DNA of 36,926 bases from Armatimonadota bacterium (GCA_031459715.1 JAVKIA010000024.1:1-36926); one strand, 5' to 3'; numbered from the stretch's first letter, positions 16,683-24,787 are shown. The notes: a model not told the origin generated them from the sequence alone. Translations and numbers: made by a program.

Positions 16683-17923
16683 TCCTGCCCCCCTACAGCC
16701 TGGGCCTGGGGGACCGCTTTGGCCGCCAGGGGCGGGCGCAACTGGCGGCGGTGGTGGCGGCGCGGGATGTGGGCGTGGACCTGGCGCCGGTGTGGAACAA
16801 GTCTCACCGCGAGCACGCCATCACCGGGACGCAGCCGGCTGCGGTGCGCGCCGAGGCTGATGCGGCTGTGGCTGCGTTGGGCTGGACCGGGCCGTACTTC
16901 GTCGACGCCGACCACGTGACCCTGGGGACTGTAGATCCCTTCATCCCCGCGTGCGACTACTTCACTCTGGACGTGGCCGACTTCGTCGGCCGCCCGGCGT
17001 CGGCAGCAGAGATCGAGGCGTTCGTGGCCCGCTACGGGCACTTCGCCAGGGAGCGGAAGATCCCGGGGATGGACCAGGTGCCAGGCGACGTCGATGTGGC
17101 CGCCATCGCCGGGAGGTACCTGCTGGCAGCGCGGCAGGCAGGAGCCATCTACCGGCATATCGCCTCGTTGAGGGGCGCCGGAAACTTCATCACCGAGGTC
17201 TCCATGGACGAGACCGCCAGCCCGCAGACTCCCGTGGAGCTCTTCTTCATCCTCGCCGCGCTGGCGGAGGAGCAGGTCCCCCTCCAGGCCATCGCTCCCA
17301 GGTTCGTCGGCCGGTTCAACAAGGGGATCGACTACAGAGGCGACCTGGCCAGCTTCCAGGAGCACTTCCGCGCCTGCCTGGGGGTGATCGCCTTCGCCGT
17401 GCAGGAGCTGGACCTGCCGGCCACCCTCAAGCTGAGCGTCCACTCCGGAAGCGACAAGTTCTCGCTCTATGGGCCCATGGCCCGCATTTTGCGAGAGCAC
17501 CGGGCGGGGGTGCACCTGAAGACCGCCGGCACCACGTGGCTGGAAGAGGTGGCGGGGCTGGCCCTGGCCGGGGGAGAGGCGCTGCGGCTGGTGCAGGAGA
17601 TCTACGCGAGGGCCTACCAGCGGATCGAGGAGCTGAGCGCACCTTACGCCGCCGTGCTGGAAATCGACCGGTCTCAACTACCCTATCCGGATGTGGTGGA
17701 GAGGTGGTCGGGGGAAGAGTACGCGGCGGCGTTGCGCCACGATGAGGGCGCTGCCGCCTACAATCCCCACTTCCGCCAGCTCCTGCACGTGGCCTTCAAG
17801 GTGGCGGCGGAGATGGGCCCCGTCTACCTGCAGGCCCTGGACGCCCACGCCGACCTCATCGGCCCGCTGGTGACGGAAAACCTCCTGGAGAGGCACATCA
17901 GGCCTCTATTCCTGCAGCCGTAA
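16679..17923 (+). CDS. Tagaturonate epimerase family (UxaE-like)
   Basis: 414 residues if translation starts at GTG 16679, which overlaps the preceding stop (GTGA) and places P-P-Y-S-L-G-L-G-D-R-F-G at the N-terminus as in UxaE. No SD is near, so coupling is assumed; no better start exists. UxaE, first described in Thermotoga, interconverts tagaturonate and fructuronate in galacturonate breakdown. Family patterns seen: V-W-N-K-S-H-R-E-H, F-V-D-A-D-H-V, S-M-D-E-T, P-R-F-V-G-R-F-N-K-G-I-D-Y, and L-S-V-H-S-G-S-D-K-F-S-L-Y near residue 260. Histidines and acidic residues in these segments would bind a metal. Some members are of unknown specificity. It closes the sugar-acid operon. Confidence 0.82.
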   Translation: MILPPYSLGLGDRFGRQGRAQLAAVVAARDVGVDLAPVWNKSHREHAITGTQPAAVRAEADAAVAALGWTGPYFVDADHVTLGTVDPFIPACDYFTLDVADFVGRPASAAEIEAFVARYGHFARERKIPGMDQVPGDVDVAAIAGRYLLAARQAGAIYRHIASLRGAGNFITEVSMDETASPQTPVELFFILAALAEEQVPLQAIAPRFVGRFNKGIDYRGDLASFQEHFRACLGVIAFAVQELDLPATLKLSVHSGSDKFSLYGPMARILREHRAGVHLKTAGTTWLEEVAGLALAGGEALRLVQEIYARAYQRIEELSAPYAAVLEIDRSQLPYPDVVERWSGEEYAAALRHDEGAAAYNPHFRQLLHVAFKVAAEMGPVYLQALDAHADLIGPLVTENLLERHIRPLFLQP

Positions 17924-17970
17924 GGCACGCCGCGCGCCTGCAGCGGCCCGCGCACCCGCGCAAGCCCTGG

Positions 17971-18855
17971 CTACCTCAGGCCGGTCAGGGCGATTCCACG
18001 GATCATGAACCGCTGGGAGAAGGCGTAGGCCAGCAGCATGGGCCCGATGGTGATTACCGTCCCCGCCATCAGCGGGCCGTAGTTGATGAACCCGTATGGG
18101 TCCTTGAACAGGGCGATGCCCACGGGCAGGGTGCGCAGGGACACGGAGTTGATGACGATCACCGGCCAGAGGAAGTCGTTCCAGCTGCTGAGGAACAGGA
18201 GCATGGCCACTGCGGCAACGGTGGGCTTGATCAGAGGCAGGACCACCGTGGCCACGATGCGCGCCTCCCCAGCCCCGTCGATGCGCGCCGCGTCGATGAG
18301 GTCCATGGGCACGGCCTTGATGGCCTGGCGGATCATGTAGACGCCGAAGGCGCTGGCGAAGTTGGGGGCCAGGATCCCCGGATAGGTATCCACCCAGCCG
18401 ATGCGCGAGAGGAAGACGTACAGGGCCACGCTGGTCACCTGCACCGGGACCATGAGGGTCCCCAGGATAACCAGAAAGAGGACGTTCTGCAGGGGGAAGT
18501 CGTAGACGGCGAAGGCGTAGCCGGCGAAGAGGCCGAAGAGGACCGACAGCCCCACGGACACGGTGGCCACCACCAGGCTGTTCTTGTAATAGGTCAGCCA
18601 GGGCGCCTTGACCCAAGCCTCCTGAAAGTGCTCCCAGGTGATGCGGCTGGGGATCCATTTGGGCGGGAAGGCGATGATGTCGGGAGCGGGGCTGACGGCC
18701 GTGACCACCATCCAGTAGAAGGGCAGGACCATGAGCACGGCCCCCAGCCCCACGACGATGTACAGCGGCAGGCGTCGGACGCTGCCCAGCGCGGCCTGCA
18801 CGCGGGCCCGTCCTCTGGCCGGCAGTGGGGCGACGACCTCCGCAGAGCGCGGCAT
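17971..18855 (-). CDS. Carbohydrate ABC permease (MalG/UgpE type)
   Basis: 294 residues; ATG 18855 shares its first base with the stop of the preceding permease (TGATG). Six predicted helices; the first is around residues 30-55 (L-Y-I-V-V-G-L-G-A-V). The EAA loop E-A-A-like sequence appears as L-I-D-A-A-R-I-D-G-A-G-E, standard for CUT1 family transporters. C-terminus F-S-Q-R-F-M-I-R-G is typical. No sugar ATPase gene (MalK/UgpC type) is in the cluster, so a shared ATPase elsewhere is presumed. Converges on the UxaE gene, 47 nt away. Confidence 0.9.
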   Translation of the reverse strand: MPRSAEVVAPLPARGRARVQAALGSVRRLPLYIVVGLGAVLMVLPFYWMVVTAVSPAPDIIAFPPKWIPSRITWEHFQEAWVKAPWLTYYKNSLVVATVSVGLSVLFGLFAGYAFAVYDFPLQNVLFLVILGTLMVPVQVTSVALYVFLSRIGWVDTYPGILAPNFASAFGVYMIRQAIKAVPMDLIDAARIDGAGEARIVATVVLPLIKPTVAAVAMLLFLSSWNDFLWPVIVINSVSLRTLPVGIALFKDPYGFINYGPLMAGTVITIGPMLLAYAFSQRFMIRGIALTGLR

Positions 18856-19769
18856 CAGTAGGCCACCTCGAAGCGCCGGCTGTAGAAGTACTGGAGGACG
18901 GTCACGCCCAGGATGAACAGGAAGAGGACCATGGCCTCGGCGGAGGCGTAGCCGAAGCGGTAGCGCTGGAATGCCTGCGTGTACAGCTCCAGGACCACCA
19001 CGTTGGTGGAGAAGGCGGGCCCGCCCCCCGTCAGCACCAGCACCTGGTCGAACACCTGGAAGGCGAAGATGGTGTTGTAGATGAGGATGAACGTGGTGGT
19101 GGGGGCCAGCAGGGGGAGGGTGATGCGGACGAAGCGCTGGAACGGGCCGGCACCGTCGATGGTAGCCGCCTCGTAGAACATGGCGGGGATGGCCTGCAGG
19201 GCAGCGATGTAGATCACCATGTTGTAGCCCAGCGTCTTCCAGATGCTGAAGATGATCACCGAGGGCAGGGCCATGCGCGAGGAGAGAAGCCAGGGCTGCT
19301 CCGGCAGGTGCAGCACCCGCAGCACGCTGTTGAACAGGCCGAACTGGGGGTTGTACAGCCACCACCACACCACGGCCGCGGCCACGGTGCTGGTGACCAT
19401 GGGAGCGAAGTAGACGGCCTTGAAGAGCTCGCGCAGGTGAAAGTGCTCTGAGAAAAGCACGGCCAGGATCATGGCCAAAAACGCCGAGAGCGGCACGATG
19501 GTCAGAGCGTAGATCAGCGTGTTGGCGATGGCGCGGCGGAAGATCTCGTCCTGGGCCAGGTCGATGAAGTTCTGCAGGCCGACGTAGGTCAGGCGGCCCT
19601 TCAGCAGCTCCACCTTGAAGAAGCTGAAGTACAGCGTCTGTAGCGACGGCCAGATGCGAAACAGCGTGAACAGGACGATGACCGGGGAGATGAAGAGGTA
19701 GGCCTGAAGGTAGTGACGGCGGTGCGCCCGGCCAAGCAGCGCGCCTGCGGAGTGGCGAATGCTGGCCAT
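18855..19769 (-). CDS. Carbohydrate ABC permease (MalF/UgpA type)
   Basis: 304 residues from ATG 19769. A longer frame with GTG at 19805 is rejected because that codon starts inside a perfect hairpin. After an Arg/His-rich stretch, the first helix is A-Y-L-F-I-S-P-V-I-V-L-F. The EAA loop is Y-E-A-A-T-I-D-G-A-G. Together with the neighbouring permease it forms the membrane channel for sugar import. No clear SD; the hairpin upstream may lower its expression below that of the binding protein, which is needed in excess. Confidence 0.88.
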   Translation of the reverse strand: MASIRHSAGALLGRAHRRHYLQAYLFISPVIVLFTLFRIWPSLQTLYFSFFKVELLKGRLTYVGLQNFIDLAQDEIFRRAIANTLIYALTIVPLSAFLAMILAVLFSEHFHLRELFKAVYFAPMVTSTVAAAVVWWWLYNPQFGLFNSVLRVLHLPEQPWLLSSRMALPSVIIFSIWKTLGYNMVIYIAALQAIPAMFYEAATIDGAGPFQRFVRITLPLLAPTTTFILIYNTIFAFQVFDQVLVLTGGGPAFSTNVVVLELYTQAFQRYRFGYASAEAMVLFLFILGVTVLQYFYSRRFEVAY

Positions 19770-19785
19770 GGGCGCTAGAATGTGC

Positions 19786-19818
19786 GCCTGCCCTGCGCGG
19801 GACACGCGCAGGGCAGGC
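19786..19818 (-). promoter_or_regulatory. Perfect 14-bp intercistronic hairpin
   Basis: On the minus strand GCCTGCCCTGCGCG (19818-19805) pairs exactly with CGCGCAGGGCAGGC (19799-19786) around a 5-nt loop. It lies between the stop of the sugar-binding protein and the start of the first permease. No T-run follows, so it is not a normal terminator; it resembles the stem-loops that protect the malE part of malEFG mRNA and set a higher binding-protein:permease ratio. Confidence 0.75.
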
Positions 19819-19832
19819 TCCCTGAGGTCACG

Positions 19833-21143
19833 TCACTTCGCCGCGTCGGCGATCGCCTTGTTGGCCAGACGTTCCGCCTCGGCCAGCGCCTGCTGCACCG
19901 TGGCCTCGCCGTGCCAGGCCTTCTGGATGGCCCCTCCCAGGGCGTCCATGATGCCGTTCAGCCCCAGGTTGATGGGCAGGCGACGGCCGTAGGGCGCCAT
20001 CTTCAGCAGCGCCTGGGCGTAGGCGTCGGACTTGAACGGTTCTTTCTGCCAGTTGCTCTTGTACCGCGGCGTCAGCCCGTACTTGCGGGCAAAGTTGTAG
20101 TCGTTAATCTCGCTGTTCACCCACTCCACGGCCCTCCAGGCCAGGTCGCGGTTCTTGGCGCCGCGGGGCACGGAGAAAAGCCATGCCCCCAGCAGCGTGG
20201 CCGGCCTGTCCCCCGCTTTGCGCGCCGGCGGCAGCGCCATCCCCCAGCCGGTGGGCCAGGGCATGTCCGGGGCCTCCTTGGGCTGGCGGGCGCGGATGCT
20301 CACCGTCTCGCTGATCTGCATGGAGGCGATGCCCTTCAGGAAGGCCGCCCGGGGGTCGGGGAAGTCCAGGCTGGTGCACTTGTCCACATTGAGCATGTCC
20401 AGCACCAGCTGCAGGGCGGCCCGACCACCCTCGTTGTTGAACTTGACTCGCCCCCCGCGCAGGGCGTTGGGGTCATCGATCAGGTCCGCCCCCGCGCCCC
20501 AGATGGCCCAGAGGTGCTTGTGCACCACCCCGTGCGGGTGCCCCACGTGGCGGATGGCGTAGCCCACCCGGACGATCTTCCCGGTGGCGTCACGCCTGAC
20601 CAGCTTGCGGCAGTACTCGCGCAGCTCGTCCCAGGTCCTGGGGGGCCGCTCGGGATCCAGGCCGGCTTCCTTGAAGTGCTGCTTGTTCCAGGTGAGGCCG
20701 TAGACGTCGATGCCCATCTGGGGGTAGCCCCACATGGTGCCCTTGCCGTAGTCTGAGAGTTCCACGATCTCCGGCGTCACCGCCGCCAGCCAGCGCTTGG
20801 CCTTGGCGGGATCCACCTGCTCCAGCAGCTCCTCCTTCAGGAAGCCGGGCATCCACGAAGTGTCGATGAACAGGATGTCGGGAACATTGCGCGCCGCCGC
20901 GGCGGCAAAGATCTTCTGCTGCATGGTGTCGTAGTCGAGGGCGACCATCTCCACCTTGACCTTGGCGGTCGCCTCGAAGGGTGCGAAGAGCGTGGGGTCC
21001 CGAAGGGGGAGGGTGGTCTGGGTGATCTCCCCCGCCGGGTACCAGAGGGTGAGGGTTGGTTGTGCCTGGGCTGAGACCCCGGGCAGGCCGATGGCCAGGG
21101 AGAGCACGGCCACCAGCAGAACGCTCGTCCTGCTTCTAGACAT
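19833..21143 (-). CDS. Carbohydrate ABC substrate-binding protein
   Basis: 436 residues, family 1 length. Signal peptide from residues 1-26 (R-S-R-T then S-V-L-L-V-A-V-L-S-L-A and A-Q-A). The mature start L-T-L-W-Y-P and D-I-L-F-I-D-T-S-W-M-P, W-G-Y-P-Q-M-G-I-D-V-Y-G-L-T-W-N, and P-P-R-T-W-D-E-L are hallmarks of sugar or glycerol-phosphate binding proteins. SD AGGGGGTGA lies 9 nt before ATG 21143. First gene of the minus-strand transporter operon; ligand unknown, though neighbouring sugar epimerases suggest a monosaccharide or polyol. Confidence 0.9.
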   Translation of the reverse strand: MSRSRTSVLLVAVLSLAIGLPGVSAQAQPTLTLWYPAGEITQTTLPLRDPTLFAPFEATAKVKVEMVALDYDTMQQKIFAAAAARNVPDILFIDTSWMPGFLKEELLEQVDPAKAKRWLAAVTPEIVELSDYGKGTMWGYPQMGIDVYGLTWNKQHFKEAGLDPERPPRTWDELREYCRKLVRRDATGKIVRVGYAIRHVGHPHGVVHKHLWAIWGAGADLIDDPNALRGGRVKFNNEGGRAALQLVLDMLNVDKCTSLDFPDPRAAFLKGIASMQISETVSIRARQPKEAPDMPWPTGWGMALPPARKAGDRPATLLGAWLFSVPRGAKNRDLAWRAVEWVNSEINDYNFARKYGLTPRYKSNWQKEPFKSDAYAQALLKMAPYGRRLPINLGLNGIMDALGGAIQKAWHGEATVQQALAEAERLANKAIADAAK

Positions 21144-21202
21144 GCAGCTTCACCCCCTCTTGGCGCACAGAGTCCGACTGCGCTCCATCACCTCCTTCTC
21201 CT

Positions 21203-21218
21203 GGTTGTGAGTACAACC
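21203..21218. promoter_or_regulatory. Candidate operator between divergent sugar genes
   Basis: GGTTGT-GAGT-ACAACC, a perfect 6-bp inverted repeat with a 4-nt spacer, 60 nt before the binding-protein start (minus) and 174 nt before the isomerase start (plus). Shape is like LacI or GntR family sites. The remaining 249-nt divergent gap has no gene; a TCAATTATC stretch near 21271 is the only AT-rich, promoter-like part. Confidence 0.45.
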
Positions 21219-21392
21219 TTCACCGCCTGGCTGCAAGCACGCCCGCGCTCCGCCGGCCGGCCCGTCAACCTCAATTATCGGGAAATGGCCGCCGGCCAGC
21301 AATCAGCCGGCCAACCGATCATGCCCGCAGGCCGCCGCGGAAGGGCTTGCCGCTGCACGCGCGGAAGCGTTCTGGCGGAGGAGGGAATGCTT

Positions 21393-22292
21393 ATGCAACT
21401 CGGGGTGACCGTGGCCTATGCCCGCGTGCACTACAGTGACGAGCCTACCCTGGAGCAGTACCAGGCCTTTGCCCGCTGGGCGGCGGAGAGGAAGTTTGGC
21501 GGGATTGAACTGGCCGCCTTCAGCCTGGAGCACTTCAGGCGGGACTTTGCCGACCTGCGTGCTGTCCGCGCGCTGCGCAGCCTCTGCCAGGACCTGGGGG
21601 TTACCGTCAACGCCTTCGAAGCTGGCTTCCTGCGGCACATGACGGTCAGCGAGGAGGCGACGGTGCGGCAGCAGGCCCTGGACGGCCTGCGCCGGTCCCT
21701 GGAGGTGGCGAGGGAGCTGGGGACCGACCTGGTCTACCTGCACTCGGCGCCCCATCCCTCGTGGGCCATCGAGTTCCGACGCCTCTATGACGACTTCACC
21801 CCGCCAGCCAGGGTGGAAGTCCCTCCGGCCTTCGACTGGAAAGCCGCCTGGCAGCAGTATGTGGCCACCATCGGGGAGATGGCACGTCTGGCCGAGCAGG
21901 CCACCGCCCGCCTCGCCCTGGAGATTCGCCCCTACGAGATGGTGAGCAACGCCGACGGCATGCGCCGTCTGATTGAGGCGGTAGAGTCGCCCGCTCTGGG
22001 GGTGGTCTTCGACACCGCCCACTTCTTCGTGCAGAAGGAGATCCTGCCGGTGGCGGTGCAGAAGCTGGCCGACCGCATCTATCTGGTGCACCTGGCCGAT
22101 AACAACGGCATCGAGGACTTCCACTGGGCCCCGGGGAAGGGGGGCGTACCCTGGGAGGGGGTGCTGCAGGCGCTGGGTAAGATCGCCTACCAGGGGTTTG
22201 CCAATATCGACGTTGCCGGCACCTACGCAGACATCGATGCCGAGATCTGCCAGGGGCGCGACTTCGTCTTGCAGCGCTGGCCGGGGAGCTGA
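21393..22292 (+). CDS. TIM-barrel sugar isomerase/epimerase (AP-endonuclease-2 fold)
   Basis: 299 residues. ATG 21393 is preferred since GGAGGAGGG ends 7 nt before it; ATG 21387 is too close to that site. The fold is recognised from F-G-G-I-E-L-A-A, L-A-L-E-I-R-P-Y-E, V-V-F-D-T-A-H-F-F, L-V-H-L-A-D-N-N and a final I-D-V-A-G-T, which supply the Glu, Asp, His and His/Asp metal ligands used by IolE, IolI and xylose-isomerase-like enzymes. G-V-P-W-E-G-V-L is also typical. It isomerises or epimerises a keto-sugar or inositol derivative; which one is unknown. It is divergent from the sugar ABC transporter and probably processes its cargo. Confidence 0.82.
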   Translation: MQLGVTVAYARVHYSDEPTLEQYQAFARWAAERKFGGIELAAFSLEHFRRDFADLRAVRALRSLCQDLGVTVNAFEAGFLRHMTVSEEATVRQQALDGLRRSLEVARELGTDLVYLHSAPHPSWAIEFRRLYDDFTPPARVEVPPAFDWKAAWQQYVATIGEMARLAEQATARLALEIRPYEMVSNADGMRRLIEAVESPALGVVFDTAHFFVQKEILPVAVQKLADRIYLVHLADNNGIEDFHWAPGKGGVPWEGVLQALGKIAYQGFANIDVAGTYADIDAEICQGRDFVLQRWPGS

Positions 22293-22312
22293 CCCGGAGG
22301 TTCCGGATCAGC
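22288..22312. terminator. Hairpin shared by two convergent genes
   Basis: GCTGACCCGGA (22288-22298), loop GGT, TCCGGATCAGC (22302-22312): 10 of 11 pairs match. It contains the stop codon of the isomerase (22290-22292) and that of the opposing epimerase (22308-22310). No T-run on either side, so it may be a factor-independent block only weakly, or an mRNA end-protecting structure working for both strands. Confidence 0.5.
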
Positions 22313-23147
22313 CCGACTGAGGACGAAAGAGCTGCCGCACAAACCCCAGGGCCTGCCGCGCCGCTGTCTCGAAGTCGGGTTCCAGCAGGATCTCCACGCC
22401 GACGGCGCCGTCGTAGCCGATCTCCCGCAGCGCCGCCGCCACCGCGGGGAAGTCCAGGTGTCCCCACCCCGGCGCCCTGCGGTTGCTGTCGGCCAGGTGC
22501 AGGTGGGCCAGGTGCGCGCTGCCCTGGCGTAGCGCATCGGGGAGGGAAGCCTCCTCGATGTTCATGTGGAAGGTGTCTGCCTGCAGGCGCACAGAAGGCA
22601 GGTCCACCTCCTGTAGAAGCGCCACCCCTTCCTCCACGGTGTGGATGAAGTCCGTCTCGTAGCGGTTCCCCGGTTCCACCAGGAGCAGCAGTCCTAGCTC
22701 CCCTGCTGTCATCCCGCACTCGCGGGTGGCGGCCACAAGGTGCTCCCGGGCCTGCTGCGGCGATGCTCCGGCGGGCAGCTTGCCCCGGACCAGGCCCAGG
22801 GAGACGAACCTCGCGCCCGCGCGCTGCGCGGATCGGAGGCAGGCCTGCACGGCGCGCACGGCCTGGCGCCGGACGTCATGGTCGGGATGGGTCAGGGTCA
22901 GGCCGCGTTCCAGGGCGATGAAGCCCGTAGCCAGGCCAAGAACCTGCAGGCCGCACCGTTGGGCGGCATCCCGCAGCGCCTCAGGAGTCGGATCCTCGAC
23001 GTCCCGGGGCATCAGCTCCACCGCGCCGAAGCCCAGGGCGGCCGTCCGGGCCAGGGCGTCCTCCAGAGCAAGGCCGCTGGCCGCCGCCCAAAAACGGGAA
23101 CCGGGCGCGGACAGGTAGAGAGATACCACCGGGATCCGCCCACTCAT
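22308..23147 (-). CDS. D-tagatose 3-epimerase-like ketose epimerase
   Basis: 279 residues from ATG 23147; a longer start at 23207 adds 20 residues not typical of the family. TIM barrel with the ketose 3-epimerase ligand set: E in L-L-V-E-P-G-N-R-Y-E-T-D, D in A-D-T-F-H-M-N-I-E-E, H in H-L-H-L-A-D-S-N-R-R-A-P-G-W-G-H, and E in V-E-I-L-L-E-P-D. D-T-F-H-M-N-I-E-E and S-N-R-R-x-P-G-x-G are specific to the D-tagatose/D-psicose/L-ribulose 3-epimerase group. It exchanges the configuration at C3 of a free ketose, using a divalent metal in the cytoplasm. It converges with the other TIM-barrel gene and is divergent from tctC with a 243-nt gap in which no gene was seen. Confidence 0.87.
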   Translation of the reverse strand: MSGRIPVVSLYLSAPGSRFWAAASGLALEDALARTAALGFGAVELMPRDVEDPTPEALRDAAQRCGLQVLGLATGFIALERGLTLTHPDHDVRRQAVRAVQACLRSAQRAGARFVSLGLVRGKLPAGASPQQAREHLVAATRECGMTAGELGLLLLVEPGNRYETDFIHTVEEGVALLQEVDLPSVRLQADTFHMNIEEASLPDALRQGSAHLAHLHLADSNRRAPGWGHLDFPAVAAALREIGYDGAVGVEILLEPDFETAARQALGFVRQLFRPQSG

Positions 23148-23390
23148 GGTGCTAACCCTGGCAGCCCACCTCGCAGCCTCCTTGGCCTGCTCAGCTCCGC
23201 ACCGCATCTCTCCAACACTTGCGGACCGGCTCTCCTCCTCAACTTCTCCCCCACGGCCGGGCCACCCTGCGGTCGGCGCAGCACTGCGCCCGTCCCTGCG
23301 GCAAAGCAGCGTCGCGGCAGCCTCCGCAGCCGGGCGGCCGCCGCCTGCAGTAGAATGGGGGCGGGCCCTGAGGCGGCCGGAGGTGAGACC

Positions 23391-24341
23391 GTGCGCACAG
23401 TACTGGCCGTTCTCGTCCTAATCCTTCTCCTCGTGCCCGGTACTGCTGGTGCGGCGGCCTGGCCGGAGGGACGTGCGGTTACCATCGTGGTCCCCTTTGC
23501 CGCAGGCGGCGGTACCGACATCATCGCCCGGCAGTTGCAGCGGGCGATGCAGCGTTTCCTCGACGCGCCCGTCGTCATCCGCAACATCCCCGGTGCGGGC
23601 AGTGGCATCGGCACCAACGAGGTGCTGCGCGCCCGGCCGGACGGCCACACCCTGCTGCTGTCCGGCACGCACACGGTGACAGCCTCCCTGCAGGGACTGA
23701 CCGCCGGGTCTGTTGCCCAGCTGGACCACATCGCCAGCCTCAACTGGGACGCCTTCGTCATCGGCGTCCTGGAGGGGGCACCGTACAAGACCCTCAAGGA
23801 GCTCATCGAGGCCGGTAAGCAGAACCCGGGGAAGGTGACCATCGGCCACGCCGGCGTGGGGGCCCTCACGCACCTGACGGCTGAAGCCCTGAACCGCGCT
23901 GCGGGAACCCCCTGGACCGTGGTCCCCTTTGAGGGCGGAGCACGGCTCATCGCGGGGGTGCTGGGCAACGTGGTCACCGCCGGGGTCTTCTCGCAGTCCG
24001 AGGTGGTGGGGCAGGCCGGCCGGCTGCGCCCCCTGGCGGTCACCAGCCAGCGCCGCTCGCCCCTCTTCCCGCAGACCCCTACACTGGAGGAGCTGGGATT
24101 CAAAGGCATTCCCCAGGGGAGTTTCCGGGCGGTCAGCGGACCCAAGGGCATCCCCATGGAGACCCGCCGGGCCATCGCCGCTGCAGTGGCCAGGGCGATG
24201 AACGATCCGGAGTGGATCGCCTTCAGCCGGCAGAACGGGCTGGTGAAGACCTATCTGGCCAACGAGGACCTGGAGCGCTACTTCGGGGTCCTGACCATTG
24301 AGCTGTCCCGGCTGCTGCGTCAGGTCGGACTGATCAAGTGA
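23391..24341 (+). CDS. tctC: Tripartite tricarboxylate transporter binding protein
   Basis: 316 residues. GTG 23391 follows SD GGAGGTGA; an upstream ATG at 23355 has none. Signal peptide from residue 1-24 (V-L-V-L-I-L-L-L-V-P). TctC/Bug family marks: I-V-V-P-F-A-A-G-G-G-T-D-I-I-A-R, N-I-P-G-A-G-S-G-I-G-T-N, A-R-P-D-G-H-T-L-L, and P-L-A-V-T-S at about residue 215. It catches an organic acid outside the membrane for the TctA/TctB carrier encoded downstream. Ligand of these proteins varies widely (citrate, other carboxylates, nicotinate, amino acids). Overlaps tctB by GTGA. Confidence 0.93.
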   Translation: MRTVLAVLVLILLLVPGTAGAAAWPEGRAVTIVVPFAAGGGTDIIARQLQRAMQRFLDAPVVIRNIPGAGSGIGTNEVLRARPDGHTLLLSGTHTVTASLQGLTAGSVAQLDHIASLNWDAFVIGVLEGAPYKTLKELIEAGKQNPGKVTIGHAGVGALTHLTAEALNRAAGTPWTVVPFEGGARLIAGVLGNVVTAGVFSQSEVVGQAGRLRPLAVTSQRRSPLFPQTPTLEELGFKGIPQGSFRAVSGPKGIPMETRRAIAAAVARAMNDPEWIAFSRQNGLVKTYLANEDLERYFGVLTIELSRLLRQVGLIK

Positions 24342-24787
24342 GCCGCCCCGCCCTTCTGGCCGTCGGTGCCGCCATCGCCGGCCTGGGGGTACTGGCCCTG
24401 CTCCTGGCCGGGAGCATCTCCGTCCTTCAGGTCCGCGGAGATCCGGGCCCGCGGGCAGTGCCGGTCGCGGCCGCTGTCGTCGTGGTCGCCGGCGCCGCCG
24501 GGGCCACCGCGGCGGACCTGCGCCGCCTTCCCCAAAGCGAGCGGATCTCTCCCGCTTCGCTGGTGGTGGCCCTGGCCACCGTGGCCTGCGTACTCTTTCT
24601 GTCGCGCCTGGGCTTCGTGGCGACCACCGCGCTTTTCCTGGCCGTGGTCTCCCTCTACCTCGACCGGCCGCGGCGTCACTCCCTGGCCGCGCACCTGGCG
24701 GTGGCGGCGGGCGCAGCAGCAGGGCTCTGGCTGGTCTTCGGGCGCCTATTCGGGGTGATCCTGCCTGCCGGTTCGCTGGGGTTCTGA
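24338..24787 (+). CDS. tctB: Tripartite tricarboxylate transporter small membrane subunit
   Basis: 149 residues from GTG 24338, which overlaps the previous stop by 4 nt. Four hydrophobic segments can be seen (L-A-L-L-L-A-G-S-I; A-V-V-V-V-A-G-A-A; V-V-A-L-A-T-V-A-C-V-L-F; A-V-A-A-G-A-A-A-G-L), with a charged loop between the second and third. Length and topology are those of TctB, the small partner of the TctA carrier. The sequence itself is poorly conserved in the family, so the name rests largely on position between tctC and tctA. Confidence 0.85.
   Translation: MSRPALLAVGAAIAGLGVLALLLAGSISVLQVRGDPGPRAVPVAAAVVVVAGAAGATAADLRRLPQSERISPASLVVALATVACVLFLSRLGFVATTALFLAVVSLYLDRPRRHSLAAHLAVAAGAAAGLWLVFGRLFGVILPAGSLGF

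Noticed and set aside
19770-19805. GTG start giving a permease 12 residues longer
   Set aside because: The codon begins in the middle of a perfect 14-bp hairpin and has no SD; ATG 19769 fits the family better.
21150-21188. 12-codon leader ORF upstream of the sugar-binding protein (minus strand)
   Set aside because: It has AAGGAGG, but only two bases before its ATG, too close for a usual site. No run of codons suggests attenuation. May just be chance.
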